From positions 744,001 through 808,000 of the forward strand of contig CP014771.1 of the NCBI GenBank assembly GCA_001596155.1: a stretch of DNA of 64,000 nucleotides. The letters run 5' to 3'. Source of the stretch: Hymenobacter psoromatis (GTDB lineage: Bacteria > Bacteroidota > Bacteroidia > Cytophagales > Hymenobacteraceae). The notes under the pieces were generated by a model. That model was not told the origin of the DNA and did not search any database. It was given only the letters and a program-made list of their open reading frames with translations. This document shows, in pieces, positions 1 through 8,115 of the stretch (its first letter is position 1; every line of letters starts with the position of its first letter). A program made the position numbers and the translations under genes.

Positions 1-246
1 CAAGCTTTACCCGAGGGGGTAGGGGTCTTTGGTGCTGACCTAGAAGGTGATAACGTGCACAAGCTGCACCTGCGCCCGGCCGGCGTGCTGATGATGGGCA
101 GCGAGAGCCACGGCCTCAGCCCGGCCGTGGCCGCGCGGCTCACCAGCCGCCTGCACATCCCGCACGGGCGGGGGGGTAGGGCCGAAAGTCTAAACGTGGC
201 CGTGTCAGCCGCCATTCTGCTGGATAACTTTTTCCGCAACGAGTAG
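1..246 (+). CDS. TrmH/SpoU-family RNA 2'-O-methyltransferase, C-terminal part
   Basis: The frame is open from base 1, so the gene begins before the window and only about 81 C-terminal residues are seen. The visible part carries the SpoU SAM-binding knot motifs: a glycine-serine-glutamate block (MMGSESHGLS) followed by IPHGRGGRAESLNVAVSAAI, where family members have IPM-G-ESLNVSVAAGI. Such enzymes methylate ribose 2'-OH groups in tRNA or rRNA. The substrate cannot be told from this fragment. The stop codon TAG is the first bases of the palindrome that follows. Confidence 0.85.
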   Translation, partial: QALPEGVGVFGADLEGDNVHKLHLRPAGVLMMGSESHGLSPAVAARLTSRLHIPHGRGGRAESLNVAVSAAILLDNFFRNE

Positions 247-388
247 CGCGAAGTTTTGCCGTAGCGCGAAGTTTCCACTTCGTGCGCGAGCGTCAGCGAG
301 CAGGGTCGTTCGCACCGCGTGGTGCCGCCTGCTCGCTATCGCTCGCGCACGAAGTGGAAACTTCGCGCTACGGCAAAACTTCGCGCTA
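244..388. repeat. Large inverted repeat between convergent genes
   Basis: A near-perfect palindrome of about 145 bp. The left arm starts TAGCGCGAAGTTTTGCCGTA and the right arm ends with its reverse complement. The outer TAG on each strand is the stop codon of the flanking gene (244-246 plus, 386-388 minus). It would fold into a long hairpin and could end transcription from both sides. A related half element lies at about 26671-26731. Confidence 0.85.
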
Positions 389-1522
389 CTGGAGCAGGCG
401 CAGGCCGAAGCTCAGCGTTTGGGCCTGGATGCCCTGGCCGTCGCGGAAGAGGGGATTGAGATTATACTTGGCAAAGAAAGTCAGTGACTTAAAGCCGATG
501 ATGCCTTGCAGGCCACACTGCCAGTCGTTGAGGTTATACGAGCCGTAGTCCTTGTCCTTGTAGCTCGTGCCTTCTTCATAATATTTGAGCTTGGTCCAGC
601 TGGCCAGGCGGTAGCCCACGAAGCCACCCGCGCCCAGGTGAAAGTGGCTGTTGCCGTGCGTGTTGAGTTGCAGCATCAGCGGCACGGTGAGGGTAGAGGT
701 CGCCAGCTTGGTTTTCTGGTACTGCCGGCTGCTGGTTTCGGGCACCACGCTGGTCAAACCATTCTGGCTCACCCACTTTTGATTGCCTTCGAGCATGTAG
801 TTGTTAAACGCAAACTCGGGGCCGACCATCAGGTAGAGCGGGCTGCGCCGTGCGCCCAGCCGCTGCTTGAAATTGAAGCCGAGATTGACGTAGCGCGAGC
901 CGCCCGTGCGCAGGTCGAGCGGCGAGGTAGGTGCCTGCCCGGCCGGCGTCACGCGGTCGATATGATTGTTAACGAGCGCATTAAGCCCCAGGTCAAATAT
1001 AAAGTCCGTCGAAGACGACTTGCGGTCGTTGCGCGCCTCCCGCATCGAGTCGCGCTCGGCCTGGCTGCCGCCGCCGATGGTAATATTTACCTTCCGGGAC
1101 CGCTTGCTGCCCGAATCGGCAGTTTTCTCCTTATCCAGCAGCACTTCCACCCGGTTGCTGGAGCCACGGCCCGTACCGCCCGCCTTGTGGGTCGTGATGC
1201 GGATTTCCTGGGGCAGGCTCTGGCCGGGCTGGTCCTGGTTGGGGTGAAAGACGGTGGTCAGGCGCTCGGTATCAGCTACTTTGGCCGCCGCGTCGGCTCG
1301 CTGAATGTAGCCGCCCAGCCGCGCCACCAGCGAGTCGAGGTGGTACTGCGGCAACTGGCGCAGCTGCTGGGCATCGCGCACCACCAGCGTCATCACCGCC
1401 TTGTTGGGCAGGCGCACCACAATGGTATCGGTGGGGGTAGGGGCCAGATTACCAGCCCGCGAAGTGAAAGTGGAGGCCACCAGCAGCGCCCCAAAAGCAG
1501 CAGAAAAAAGGATAGATTTCAT
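386..1522 (-). CDS. Outer-membrane beta-barrel protein (hypothetical)
   Basis: This 378-residue protein starts at the ATG at 1522, which opens a signal peptide (MKSILFSAAFGALLVA); an in-frame ATG 60 bp upstream gives no sensible leader. After a charged, disordered region rich in S/R/K (residues about 100-180) the C-terminal half has alternating hydrophobic strands ending in LSFGLRLLQ, as in Bacteroidota OMP_b-brl/PorT-like barrels. It is the last gene after an ECF sigma factor and its putative anti-sigma partner on the same strand, a common Bacteroidota arrangement. Function beyond a membrane barrel is not assignable. Confidence 0.7.
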   Translation of the reverse strand: MKSILFSAAFGALLVASTFTSRAGNLAPTPTDTIVVRLPNKAVMTLVVRDAQQLRQLPQYHLDSLVARLGGYIQRADAAAKVADTERLTTVFHPNQDQPGQSLPQEIRITTHKAGGTGRGSSNRVEVLLDKEKTADSGSKRSRKVNITIGGGSQAERDSMREARNDRKSSSTDFIFDLGLNALVNNHIDRVTPAGQAPTSPLDLRTGGSRYVNLGFNFKQRLGARRSPLYLMVGPEFAFNNYMLEGNQKWVSQNGLTSVVPETSSRQYQKTKLATSTLTVPLMLQLNTHGNSHFHLGAGGFVGYRLASWTKLKYYEEGTSYKDKDYGSYNLNDWQCGLQGIIGFKSLTFFAKYNLNPLFRDGQGIQAQTLSFGLRLLQ

Positions 1523-1624
1523 GAGTGAAAAGACGTTGAGAAAGACGTTGAATAAAGGCTGTGAAAAGAAAGTCCGACCCAAAAAGGAGCAGAAAAAAAG
1601 TAAATAAGTGCGCTGGCTGGCGCG

Positions 1625-2634
1625 CTATAATTGAATGGTCCGGCTGATAGTGCGGCCGCCGAGGCGGGCCTGCACGGTCAGGCTTTCAGGCAGGCCGGTG
1701 GCCTCGGCCAGGCTCACGGGCTCGCCGTGTACCAGGTGGTCGGCCTGGCGCAGCAGCCCGCCGAGGCGGAGCCGCCGCCGGGGCTGGTCGGACGCCGGGC
1801 TGGGCGCGGCGGCCACTACTGCCGCTACCGCTGGGCGACTGGTTTCGGGGCCGCGCCGCACATCTACCTCAATAATGCCGGCCGGGGCAGCTGGCACTGC
1901 GGCAACCGCAACTTGCGTGGGTGTTTCAGACGCGGCCGGCGTTTCCGGGGCCACGCGGGGGTAGGCAGGTGAGGCTGGCCCGCCGGGCCGTTCCGCCGCC
2001 CGGTGGTAGCCAACTGGCCGGCGGCCGCGTCCGGCTGCCGGGATTGTAAGTGAGAGCCGCTAGCTGCCTGGGGCACCGTGGTGGGGCGGCGCGGCCGGGT
2101 AGTAGTGGCTATCGGGTTACTAGATGGGGAAAGCGCCGAGGCCGTTGCCTGGCCGGTCATATTTTCCTGGTTTTTCTTTTCTGACTGACCTATCGTATTA
2201 GTAGGGAGGTTGTTGTCAATTAATTGATTTGAAGCTGTTGCCGTAGCTGCGCTGCCAGCCGCGGCCGAATGCCCGACCGCCGGCCGCGCCGCCGGCTTAC
2301 TCACGGTAAGGCCGGGGCGCTGGCCCAGGTAGCCGCCGCGCCACAGGCCGCCGGCCAGCAGCGCCAGCAGCAGCATGGCCGCGGCCGAGAGCTGCCACCA
2401 GGCTACTACCCCCCGCCGGCGGCGCGACCGCGGGTGCAGGTGCTCGTCTTCGAGGCGCTCCCACAGCTCGCGGCGGGGCTGGGAAGCATGGCTCCCCAGC
2501 CCCGTGCGAAACAGGCTGTCCAGGCGCTCGGCCTCGGCCAGCTCGGCCAGGCGGCGCTGCAAGTCGGCGCTTGGCGGTGAGGCGTGCTGGCCCAGCTGCT
2601 GCCGAAAAAAGTCGTCAATATTATCAGAAGGCAT
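1625..2634 (-). CDS. Putative anti-sigma factor, frameshifted
   Basis: The N-terminal 75 residues are acidic and helical (MPSDNIDDFFRQQLGQHASP), followed by one membrane segment (WWQLSAAAMLLLALLAGGLW) and a long Ala/Pro/Thr/Ser-rich periplasmic part. It begins 12 bp after the ECF sigma stop, so it is probably the cognate anti-sigma factor or a regulator of it. The first frame runs to 1864. The natural C-terminus (PETPAASETPTQVAVAAVPA to TISRTIQL) lies in another frame, 1625 to about 1960. The switch falls at a CTACCCCC tract near 1955-1965, and one extra C would restore a single ORF of about 336 residues. Sequencing error, real inactivation and slippage are all possible. Confidence 0.6.
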
Positions 2635-2646
2635 AAAATATACAGG

Positions 2647-3186
2647 CTAAAAAGACGTGGTTTGCGGCGCTAGCCGGCGCTGGAGCATGGCCCGCGCCTT
2701 GCTAAGCTGCGACTTGCTGGTACCCTCCGAAATGCCCAGCGCCTCCGCGATTTCGAGGTGCGAGTAGCCTTCCAAGGCATAGAGGTTGAAGACGGCCCGG
2801 TAGCCGGGGGGTAGGGTTTGCAGCAGGGCCAGCAGCTCGTCGGCCTGCAGCTGGGTATCGGCGGTGGCGGGGGTGGTGGCCAGGTTTTCGGGCTGCGCAA
2901 AGTCCTCAAATGAGAGGTGCAGCGGCTCGCGGCGGCGCAGCTCCATAAGCGCCTGGTTCACCATAATGCGCCGCACCCAGCCCTCAAACGAGCCCTCCTG
3001 CCGAAACGTGGGCAGCGCCTGAAACACCTTGGCGAAACCCAGCAGCAGCGCTTCTTCAGCGTCTTCGGGGCGCTTGAGGTAGCGGCGGCACACCGTCAGC
3101 ATCAGCCCCGCAAACTGGTTGTAGAGCTGGCGCTGGGCGCGGGGCTCGCCCCGCAGGCAGGCGGCGATGAGGTCGGGCTCAGTCAC
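2647..3186 (-). CDS. ECF RNA polymerase sigma factor
   Basis: A 179-residue sigma-70 family protein of group 4 length. Region 2 is visible around residues 20-90 (DAEEALLLGFAKVFQALPTF, then GSFEGWVRRIMVNQALMELR) and region 4 around 115-165 (LPPGYRAVFNLYALEGYSHL, EIAEALGISEGTSKSQLSKA). It directs core polymerase to a small regulon, released by signals through the downstream anti-sigma-like gene 12 bp away. The three-gene order sigma, anti-sigma, barrel suggests self-regulated envelope-stress control. Confidence 0.93.
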   Translation of the reverse strand: MTEPDLIAACLRGEPRAQRQLYNQFAGLMLTVCRRYLKRPEDAEEALLLGFAKVFQALPTFRQEGSFEGWVRRIMVNQALMELRRREPLHLSFEDFAQPENLATTPATADTQLQADELLALLQTLPPGYRAVFNLYALEGYSHLEIAEALGISEGTSKSQLSKARAMLQRRLAPQTTSF

Positions 3187-3334
3187 AATAAAGAGGAGAA
3201 GTAGGGCAGCGGCGAAAGAATGTTTGGGGCGTTAGATGCGGCGCGGGGGGTAGGGGTTGCCTGGGGCGGCAAAAGTTTTTTTCCAAAAAAGGCCCTGCCG
3301 GGTGGGCAGGGCCAGGGGCTGGGCGGGCGGGAGG

Positions 3335-4046
3335 CTACAACTTCACGCGCAGCCTGGCTTCGCGCCCGCCGCTGCTATTCATGGGCATCAGGGAATTGAT
3401 AGTGGTATCGGCTTTTACATCGACGTCCACCACTATTTTCATGGTGATGTAAACCGTTGAGGGTAGCGCGCCCGAGCGGGTGCTGGCCGGCGATAGCGCG
3501 CCCGTCGTGGTGAGGATGTGCCCGGCCGCCATATTGGTTTCGTTATGCTCGAAGCTCGCGTAATAGTAGCCGCCCCGGCCGCTGTCGTAGGCCAGCGGCT
3601 GCTGGTTGCCCTTGTACTCGTCGTTGACCTGGTAACTCCAGTTATAGTCGGCCGAAAAGGGTATTTTCAACTCTACCCGCACTTTTACATCGTGCCGGGG
3701 TCCCGGCTCCAGGTCAGGCTTGGCGCAGCCGCGTAGTCGTGCTCGTGTTGCAGTAGTCCAGGGTTTTGGGGGCAGAGAAGGAGGTAGGGTAGCAGCGCGA
3801 GCTACTAAGTGATGTTACGCAAAGCTTATCGCCCTCCGCGTTCACCTCACCTCCTAGCCCCCTCTCCTGCGGAGAGGGGGGACTAGCTTTTAGTTCTAGC
3901 TCTAATTTAACTAATTGATTTGCAATATAAAACTAAGCTAGAGCTAGTTCCCCCTCTCCGCAGGAGAGGGGGCTAGGGGGTGAGGTGAACGTGGAGGGCG
4001 ATAAGCTTTGCGTAACATCAGCTACTAAGTTCGCGTTGCTACTCAT
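3335..4046 (-). pseudogene. Small hypothetical gene split by a MITE near its 5' end
   Basis: The recognisable part is 3335-3682 (FSADYNWSYQVNDEYKGNQQ, ending GGREARLRVKL), with no family I recognise. The frame stays open upstream to the MITE at 3810. Removing the MITE and one copy of its flanking repeat (3801-4020, 220 bp) joins this frame to an ATG at 4046, giving 163 residues. That ATG lies 14 bp after the stop of the upstream amidohydrolase gene, as expected in an operon. With the insertion present, translation from 4046 stops inside the element. The stretch just after the insertion is low-complexity, and a neighbouring frame looks about as natural there, so a further frameshift is possible. 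Confidence 0.5.
3810..4020. mobile_element. MITE-like palindromic element with target-site duplication
   Basis: About 211 bp with terminal inverted repeats TGATGTTACGCAAAGCTTAT at the left and its complement at the right; the inner arms carry CTCCTAGCCCCCTCTCC / GGAGAGGGGGCTAGGGGG around an AT-rich core. It is flanked by direct repeats GCTACTAAG (3801-3809 and 4021-4029). No transposase is encoded, so this is a non-autonomous element moved by an enzyme elsewhere. Confidence 0.8.
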
Positions 4047-4059
4047 TTTCAAGCAAGTG

Positions 4060-5496
4060 TCAATCCCGGTAGTTCAAGGCCGGCTTACGGTCGCCGAGCA
4101 GGGGTTTGTACACGTAGCTGCCTACCTTCTGCTTCAGCTCGGCCTTGGCCTGGGTCAGCAGCTCGGGGGTAGTAAAGAGGTCGATGGCGGTGAGAGTCAT
4201 GGTTTTGGCGGCCACCATCATACCCTTGCTGCCAATTTCCTTGCCGCTGCACGCCACGGCCTGCCAGCTGTGGGCGGGCGTGCCGGGTATCCAGGTGGCG
4301 GCTTGCAAGCCCACGGTGGGCACCACGTAGCTCACATCGCCCACGTCGCTGCTGCCGCCCAGGTCGCGCGCCAGGTAGGGCTCCACCACGGCGGCCTGCG
4401 CCACGGGCGGCGCGGGCGCGCCCAGCGACTGCTGAATCTGCTGGCCAAAAGCCATTTCTTCGGGCGTGTAGGTCACGCCGCCTACCTGTTCTAAATTCGT
4501 TTGCAGCGCGTGGGCCAGGGTTTCGTTGATGAGCAGGTCGTGGGTGCCGCCTACGATTTCGTAGTCCATGGTGGTGCCGGTGCCCAGCGCGGCCCCTTCG
4601 GCGGCCTTCACCACGCGCTCGAAAATGGCCTGCACATCGGCCCGGTTGGGGTGGCGCACGTAGTAGTACACCTCCGCGAAGTCCGGCACCACGTTGGGTG
4701 CCTTGCCGCCGTTGGTGATAACGTAGTGAATGCGGGTTTCCTGGGGCACGTGCTCGCGCATCATGTTCACCATGTTATCCATCGCCTCCACGCCGTCGAG
4801 GGCGCTGCGCCCGCGCTCGGGGGCCGCCGCCGCGTGCGCGGCAATGCCGTGAAACCGGAACTTAGCCGACGAATTGGCGATGTACCTGCCGGCCATCGTC
4901 GCGTTCTCGCTGCTGGGGTGCCAGTGAATCACCGCGTCCACGCCGTTGAACAGGCCCTCGCGCACCATGTACACCTTGCCGCTACCCCCCTCCTCGGCCG
5001 GGCAGCCGAACACCTTCACGGTGCCGCGCAGCTTGCCGGCCTTCAGCAGTTTTTGCAGCTCCAGGCCGGTGGCCACGCTGGCCGTGCCAAAGAGGTTGTG
5101 GCCGCAGCCGTGGCCCGCGTTCTGGCCCGCGATGGGCGTCTTTTCGGCCACCGCCTGCTGGGCCAGGCCGGGCAGCGCATCAAACTCGGCCAGGATGCCA
5201 ATGACCGGCTGGCCGCTGCCGTAGGTAGCCACGAAGGCCGTCGGGATGCCCGCTACCCCCGCCTGCACCGCGAAGCCGTGGTCGCGCAGCGTTTTTTGCA
5301 GCAGCGCCGAGCTTTGGGTTTCCTTATAGCCCACCTCGGCAAAGCCCCAGATGCGCTGGGCCAGCTGCCGGTAGTCGGCGTAGTGTGCCTGCAAATCCTG
5401 GATGGCCTCAGCCTTGAGCGCCGCCGGGGGGGTAGGGGCCGGCCGAAACGCCAGCAGCCCAGCGCCGAGCAGCCCGAGTAAGTAGGTTTTTTTCAT
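4060..5496 (-). CDS. Exported M20-family amidohydrolase
   Basis: 478 residues from the ATG at 5496, chosen because it opens a signal peptide (MKKTYLLGLLGAGLLAF). M20D-type metal ligands are visible: the CGH of NAGHGCGHNLFG, the tandem Glu of CPAEEGGSGK, and His residues in AVIHWHPSSEN and GIAAHAAAAPERGRSALDG (dimerisation lid). The family hydrolyses amide bonds of N-acyl amino acids or p-aminobenzoyl-glutamate (AbgB-like). The substrate here is unknown; the leader suggests it works outside the cytoplasm. Confidence 0.85.
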   Translation of the reverse strand: MKKTYLLGLLGAGLLAFRPAPTPPAALKAEAIQDLQAHYADYRQLAQRIWGFAEVGYKETQSSALLQKTLRDHGFAVQAGVAGIPTAFVATYGSGQPVIGILAEFDALPGLAQQAVAEKTPIAGQNAGHGCGHNLFGTASVATGLELQKLLKAGKLRGTVKVFGCPAEEGGSGKVYMVREGLFNGVDAVIHWHPSSENATMAGRYIANSSAKFRFHGIAAHAAAAPERGRSALDGVEAMDNMVNMMREHVPQETRIHYVITNGGKAPNVVPDFAEVYYYVRHPNRADVQAIFERVVKAAEGAALGTGTTMDYEIVGGTHDLLINETLAHALQTNLEQVGGVTYTPEEMAFGQQIQQSLGAPAPPVAQAAVVEPYLARDLGGSSDVGDVSYVVPTVGLQAATWIPGTPAHSWQAVACSGKEIGSKGMMVAAKTMTLTAIDLFTTPELLTQAKAELKQKVGSYVYKPLLGDRKPALNYRD

Positions 5497-5601
5497 GTGG
5501 TTAGGTCTGATTAAAAAGACGTTGCCTCGCCCAGAGGCCAGGCGAAAGTCAAGCTGGCGCAAGGTAGGGTTGCACCAGATAGCGGGCAGCACGCGGACCA
5601 C

Positions 5602-5630
5602 AAAAAAAGCGCTACCGGCTAGGTAGCGCT
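5602..5630 (-). terminator. Rho-independent terminator of the CoA-binding protein gene
   Basis: Read on the minus strand: stem AGCGCTACC, loop TAGCC, stem GGTAGCGCT, then seven T. It lies between the stop of the CoA-binding gene (5753) and the start of the amidohydrolase gene (5496), so it separates their transcripts. Confidence 0.85.
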
Positions 5631-5752
5631 CTGGTTTTAAGGGGCCTGAAAGAAAAAGCAACGGCCTAAATCGGCCATTTCCTGCAAGGCCAGCCGTGCA
5701 GTTCGTCGCGGGTGGTTAGCCGGTGGCCGGGTAGCACCACGGTTTTCACCGC

Positions 5753-6115
5753 CTACTTCTCATACTGCCCCACGCTCAGCATCACTAGCGTGCAGGCTTC
5801 CTCGGTCATAATGCCTTGGGCCTGGGCCTTTTGCTCCAGCTCGGGGTTTTCGGTACCGGGGTTGAAGATGATGCGGCGCGGCTTGAGGCTCAGGATATAC
5901 TCGTACCAGTTGGGCTGGTTTTGCGGGCCTACGTAGAGCGTCACGGTGTCAATATCCGCTTCCTGGGGCCGGTCGGTGTGGATGGCCTGGCCGGCCACCC
6001 GGCCTTTGCGGATGCCCACGGGCACTACTTCGTGGCCGTGGTTTTTGAGCGAATGCACGGCTTTGTAAGCGTAGCGGTCGGGGTTGTCGGTGGCTCCTAG
6101 AACGAGGGTTTTCAT
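5753..6115 (-). CDS. CoA-binding domain protein (YccU-like)
   Basis: 120 residues from the ATG at 6115. A single Rossmann-type CoA_binding_2 domain: MKTLVLGATDNPDRYAYKAV, GHEVVPVGIRKGRVAG, DIDTVTLYVGPQNQPNWYEY, and IIFNPGTENPELEQKAQAQG. These small proteins resemble the N-terminal domain of succinyl-CoA ligases. The physiological role is unknown. It is a single-gene unit with its own terminator. Confidence 0.85.
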   Translation of the reverse strand: MKTLVLGATDNPDRYAYKAVHSLKNHGHEVVPVGIRKGRVAGQAIHTDRPQEADIDTVTLYVGPQNQPNWYEYILSLKPRRIIFNPGTENPELEQKAQAQGIMTEEACTLVMLSVGQYEK

Positions 6116-6186
6116 GAGGAATGAGTTTAAAAGAACGTCATGCTGAGCTTGTTGAAGCATGACAACGATTTTAAGCTAAATGAAGT

Positions 6187-7764
6187 TTAGCGCCCCACGG
6201 ACACGGCCAACGCTTCCGCCACGCGCTCGCCGTCCATCGCCGCGCTCACGATGCCGCCCGCGTAGCCCGCGCCCTCGCCGCACGGAAACAGGCCCGCCAC
6301 TACCGGGTGGCGCAGGGTATCGCTGTCGCGCGGGATGCGCACCGGGGAAGAGGTGCGGCTTTCCACACCCACGATTTGGGCAGCGTTGGTGGCAAAATCG
6401 GGGATTTTGCGGCCGAAGGCGCGGAAGCCCTGCCGCAGCCGCTCGCTGAGGGCGGGGCCGAGCACGGCGTCCATCTCCACGCTCACCAGGCCGGGCTGAT
6501 AGCTGGTTTCGAGGAGGGTAGAGGACGATTTCTTTTGGAGAAAATCGCCCAGAAGCTGGGCCGGGGCCGCCTGCGTGCCGCCCGCCAGCCGGCAGGCCGC
6601 CTGCTCTATTTCCTGCTGAAAATGCAGGCCGGCGAGCGCGCCGTAGCGGGCCACGTCCAAGTCGGCCAGCTCCACGGCGGCCACGATGCCCGAGTTGGCG
6701 AAGCGCGAGTCGCGGCGGCTGGGGCTCATGCCGTTTACCACCACCTCGCCGGGCGCGGTGGCCGCCGGCACAATGAAGCCGCCGGGGCACATGCAAAACG
6801 AAAACACGCCGCGCTGGGCGTCGCGCACCTTGGTTTGCTCCACCAGCGCGTAGCTGGCGGCGGGCAGCAGGCCGCGCTCGGGCCGGCCATACTGCGCCGC
6901 GTCGATGAGCGCCTGCGGGTGCTCGACGCGCACGCCCAGCGCGAAGGGCTTGGCCTCAATCCCTACCCCCCTCTTATGGAGCAGCTCGTAGATGTCACGT
7001 GCCGAGTGGCCGGTGGCCAGCACGGTGGCCTCGGCCTCCAGGGCCTCGCCGGTGTGCGTAACCACGCCGCGCAAGTGGTTGTTATCCAGAATAAAATCTT
7101 CGACCCGCGTCTCAAACCGCACCTCGCCGCCGGCCTCGATAATGGCATCGCGCAGGCTCTGCACCACGGCGGGCAGCTTGTTGGTGCCGATGTGGGGGTG
7201 GGCATCAACCAGAATATCGGGGGTAGCGCCGTGCTGCACCAGCCGCCGCAGGATGCGGCCCACGTCGCCGCGCTTGGTGGCGCGGGTGTAGAGCTTGCCA
7301 TCGGAGTAGGTGCCCGCGCCGCCCTCGCCAAAGCAGTAGTTGGAGTCGGGGTTCACCACGTGCTCCTTAGTAAGGGCGGCCAGGTCGCGGCGGCGGGTGC
7401 GCACGTCCTTGCCGCGCTCCAGCACAATCGGTTTGATGCCCAGCTCGATGCAGCGCAGCGCCGCAAACAGCCCCGCCGGCCCCGCGCCCACAATCAGCAC
7501 CCGCCGCCGCGCCTGGCGCACATCAGGGTACTCAAACCACGGCCCCAGCAGCTCGCGGGCCGGGGCAGGCGTGGCGCGGTCATACACGTCGGCCCGCAGC
7601 CGAATGAGCGGCCGGTGGCCCCGCGCATCGAGCGAGCGCTTGCGGATGTGCACGAAGTCGGCTTCGCCGGGACGCAGGCCGGCGGCGGCCAGAATGGCCG
7701 CGTAGCGGGCCAGCTCGTCGTAGGCCACCTCGGGGGGTAGGGCCAGGTCTAGTTCTTGTTTCAT
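6187..7764 (-). CDS. FAD-dependent oxidoreductase (COG2509-like)
   Basis: 525 residues. A 90-residue N-terminal extension (MKQELDLALPPEVAYDELAR) precedes the dinucleotide-binding fold VLIVGAGPAGLFAALRCIEL, then the family blocks GEGGAGTYSDGKLYTR, ATVLATGHSARDIYELL, FCMCPGGFIVPAAT, and a C-terminal FAD loop LFPCGEGAGYAGGIVSAAMD. Members are conserved flavoproteins of unproven substrate. It has its own reading start after a 350-bp gap and no obvious operon partner. Confidence 0.88.
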   Translation of the reverse strand: MKQELDLALPPEVAYDELARYAAILAAAGLRPGEADFVHIRKRSLDARGHRPLIRLRADVYDRATPAPARELLGPWFEYPDVRQARRRVLIVGAGPAGLFAALRCIELGIKPIVLERGKDVRTRRRDLAALTKEHVVNPDSNYCFGEGGAGTYSDGKLYTRATKRGDVGRILRRLVQHGATPDILVDAHPHIGTNKLPAVVQSLRDAIIEAGGEVRFETRVEDFILDNNHLRGVVTHTGEALEAEATVLATGHSARDIYELLHKRGVGIEAKPFALGVRVEHPQALIDAAQYGRPERGLLPAASYALVEQTKVRDAQRGVFSFCMCPGGFIVPAATAPGEVVVNGMSPSRRDSRFANSGIVAAVELADLDVARYGALAGLHFQQEIEQAACRLAGGTQAAPAQLLGDFLQKKSSSTLLETSYQPGLVSVEMDAVLGPALSERLRQGFRAFGRKIPDFATNAAQIVGVESRTSSPVRIPRDSDTLRHPVVAGLFPCGEGAGYAGGIVSAAMDGERVAEALAVSVGR

Positions 7765-8115
7765 AAGGCAGGCGAACGGGAGTTAGCCGTTAAGCCCGGC
7801 AAAATTACGATGGGGGGCGGGATGGGTGGGTTTTGAGTGGCGTTGGGCAGTTGTAGCTTATACTTGTGAGTATCATGCTAACGGTAGCATGATTGGCGGT
7901 ATCACTAGCTTAATTAATATTTATTATTTAGGCAATAACATTCCGCTTAGCCTTAGAAAGCGTCCCTTTCATGGCATAATCTCAAGCATCGATTCCCGTT
8001 GCTCTTCGCGATGAATATACATGCGTTTAGTCTAGCTGCGTGGCTGGCCTGCTGGCGCGGCGGGCGGTTATATTTGAAGCTGGAGGCACCCTGGCTTTTG
8101 CTCTAACTACCTGCT
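7765..8115. other. Intergenic region between divergent genes
   Basis: No convincing gene. A 62-codon ORF at 7826 has no recognisable features. The stretch 7860-8010 is AT-rich compared with its surroundings. A TAnnTTTG promoter box for the downstream gene lies at 8069-8076. Confidence 0.5.
8069..8076 (+). promoter_or_regulatory. Candidate -7 box (TATATTTG)
   Basis: Matches the Bacteroidota TAnnTTTG -7 element about 40 bp before the ATG at 8116. No clear TTG -33 element is seen. Confidence 0.4.

Noticed and set aside
506..1528. Long plus-strand ORF opposite the outer-membrane protein gene
   Set aside because: Shadow of the minus-strand gene, caused by high GC at third positions. The same applies to 6307-7740, 4501-5481, 39374-40855, 43025-44044 and others.
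7826..8014. 62-codon ORF before the FG-GAP gene
   Set aside because: AT-rich, no motifs and no promoter. It is likely chance.
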